Below, in pieces: positions 63,600 through 64,000 of a DNA stretch of 64,000 nt; the first letter of the stretch is position 1; each line of letters starts with the position of its first letter. Source of the DNA: Chryseobacterium soli (GTDB taxonomy: Bacteria; Bacteroidota; Bacteroidia; Flavobacteriales; Weeksellaceae); NCBI RefSeq assembly GCF_000737705.1, contig NZ_JPRH01000004.1:1-64000 (forward strand), in the 5' to 3' direction. A program made the position numbers and the translations under genes. The notes under the pieces are model-generated. The model did not search any database, was not told the origin of the DNA, and saw only the letters and a program-made list of their open reading frames with translations.

Positions 63600-64000
63600 A
63601 TGATCAACCTCAAAATTTCTACCGCACAATTTGAAAACCGAAGCGGAGACAAAGAGTATAACCTTTCTGTTATTGAAAAACTCTCCGGCGAAGCTGCTGC
63701 TAAAGGCTCCCATGTTATAGCATTCCACGAATGTTCCATCACAGGCTATACTTTTGCCCGAAACCTTACTAAAGATCAAATGCTTGAAATTGCCGAATAT
63801 ATTCCGGAAGGAAGCAGTATTCTAAGGCTGCAGGAAATTGCTGCAAAATTTAATATCACCGTATTAGCAGGACTTTTTGAAAAGGATAAGGATGATAATC
63901 TATTCAAAGCCTATGTTTGTGTAGATAAAAACGGATTAGTGGCAAAATATAGGAAGCTTCATCCATTTATCAATCCTAATCTGACACCAGGGAATGCCTA
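63600..64000 (+). CDS. Carbon-nitrogen hydrolase (nitrilase superfamily), N-terminal part
   Basis: The frame runs from the ATG at 63600 off the window end (133 complete codons). It starts MINLKISTAQFENRSGDKEY, with the catalytic Glu at E44 (AFHECSITGY) and the catalytic Lys at K119 (AKYRKLHPF); the catalytic Cys lies beyond the window. Members hydrolyse nitriles, amides or carbamoyl groups; substrate cannot be told. It is next to an AraC regulator. Whether the protein is complete cannot be seen. Confidence 0.87.
   Translation, partial: MINLKISTAQFENRSGDKEYNLSVIEKLSGEAAAKGSHVIAFHECSITGYTFARNLTKDQMLEIAEYIPEGSSILRLQEIAAKFNITVLAGLFEKDKDDNLFKAYVCVDKNGLVAKYRKLHPFINPNLTPGNA

Noticed and set aside
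1..64000. tRNA, rRNA or prophage genes
   Set aside because: No cloverleaf-like or rRNA sequence was noticed in the gaps, and no capsid, tail or terminase genes are present. A tRNA scan was not possible.

Overview
The window looks like a chromosome segment of a Chryseobacterium-type bacterium (Bacteroidota, Weeksellaceae). The evidence is AT-rich intergenic DNA, flavobacterial -7 promoter elements (TAnnTTTG) in front of many genes, no Shine-Dalgarno pattern, four secreted proteins with type IX secretion (T9SS) sorting tails, many small lipoproteins and PorT-like beta-barrel proteins. The genus is inferred from overall protein style; no 16S gene is present.

Bases 1-5670 are accessory DNA. They form a degraded array of Rhs C-terminal (toxin tip) fragments, each followed by a small lipoprotein that is a candidate immunity protein. 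An internally deleted IS3-family element (579-1610) lies beside the first tip. One immunity gene is tandemly duplicated and its second copy is frameshifted. Most cassettes end in a closely related terminator hairpin, AAACCAC(C/T)GC...GC(G/A)GTGGTTT.

Bases 5900-19000 hold two paralogous secreted M28 aminopeptidases. They also hold the ribosomal and translation genes rplT and rpmI, which are separated from infC and thrS by about 7.4 kb. That insert carries an alpha/beta hydrolase, a TPR-sensor kinase with a LuxR-type response regulator, and three unknown exported proteins. infC appears to use a non-standard start codon.

Bases 19000-30800 hold a HExxH protein with a membrane dipeptidase, and a leuA-leuC-leuD-leuB operon that makes leucine precursors with a short LeuA. 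A tight three-gene unit follows (MazG-like pyrophosphohydrolase, thioredoxin-like protein, DUF4230 protein). Next to it is a TNT-like (NAD+ glycohydrolase toxin family) lipoprotein with a Cys-rich partner.

Bases 31200-42000 carry a large secreted reprolysin-type protease, a DinB protein, an acyl-CoA dehydrogenase and a secreted endonuclease I. They also carry a SatD/DUF3307 pair behind three evenly spaced operator-like repeats, then purC and purF.

Bases 42000-53700 carry three PorT-like barrel paralogues (one truncated), aroB divergent from a RluB-type pseudouridine synthase, a nicotinamidase and a DEAD-box helicase. A four-gene overlapping operon follows with bacillithiol-linked families (BstA-like DinB, DUF1569, YtxJ, Crp/Fnr).

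Bases 52270-64000 look like a regulatory and stress-response stretch: a MocR regulator divergent from an EamA exporter, tandem Crp/Fnr paralogues, a CinA-like protein and a short-chain dehydrogenase. An AraC regulator sits divergent from an exported WrbA-RidA fusion. A pyridoxamine-oxidase-fold stress protein, a CPA1 antiporter, a second AraC regulator and the start of a nitrilase-family amidase complete it.

I saw no tRNA, rRNA, CRISPR array or prophage.
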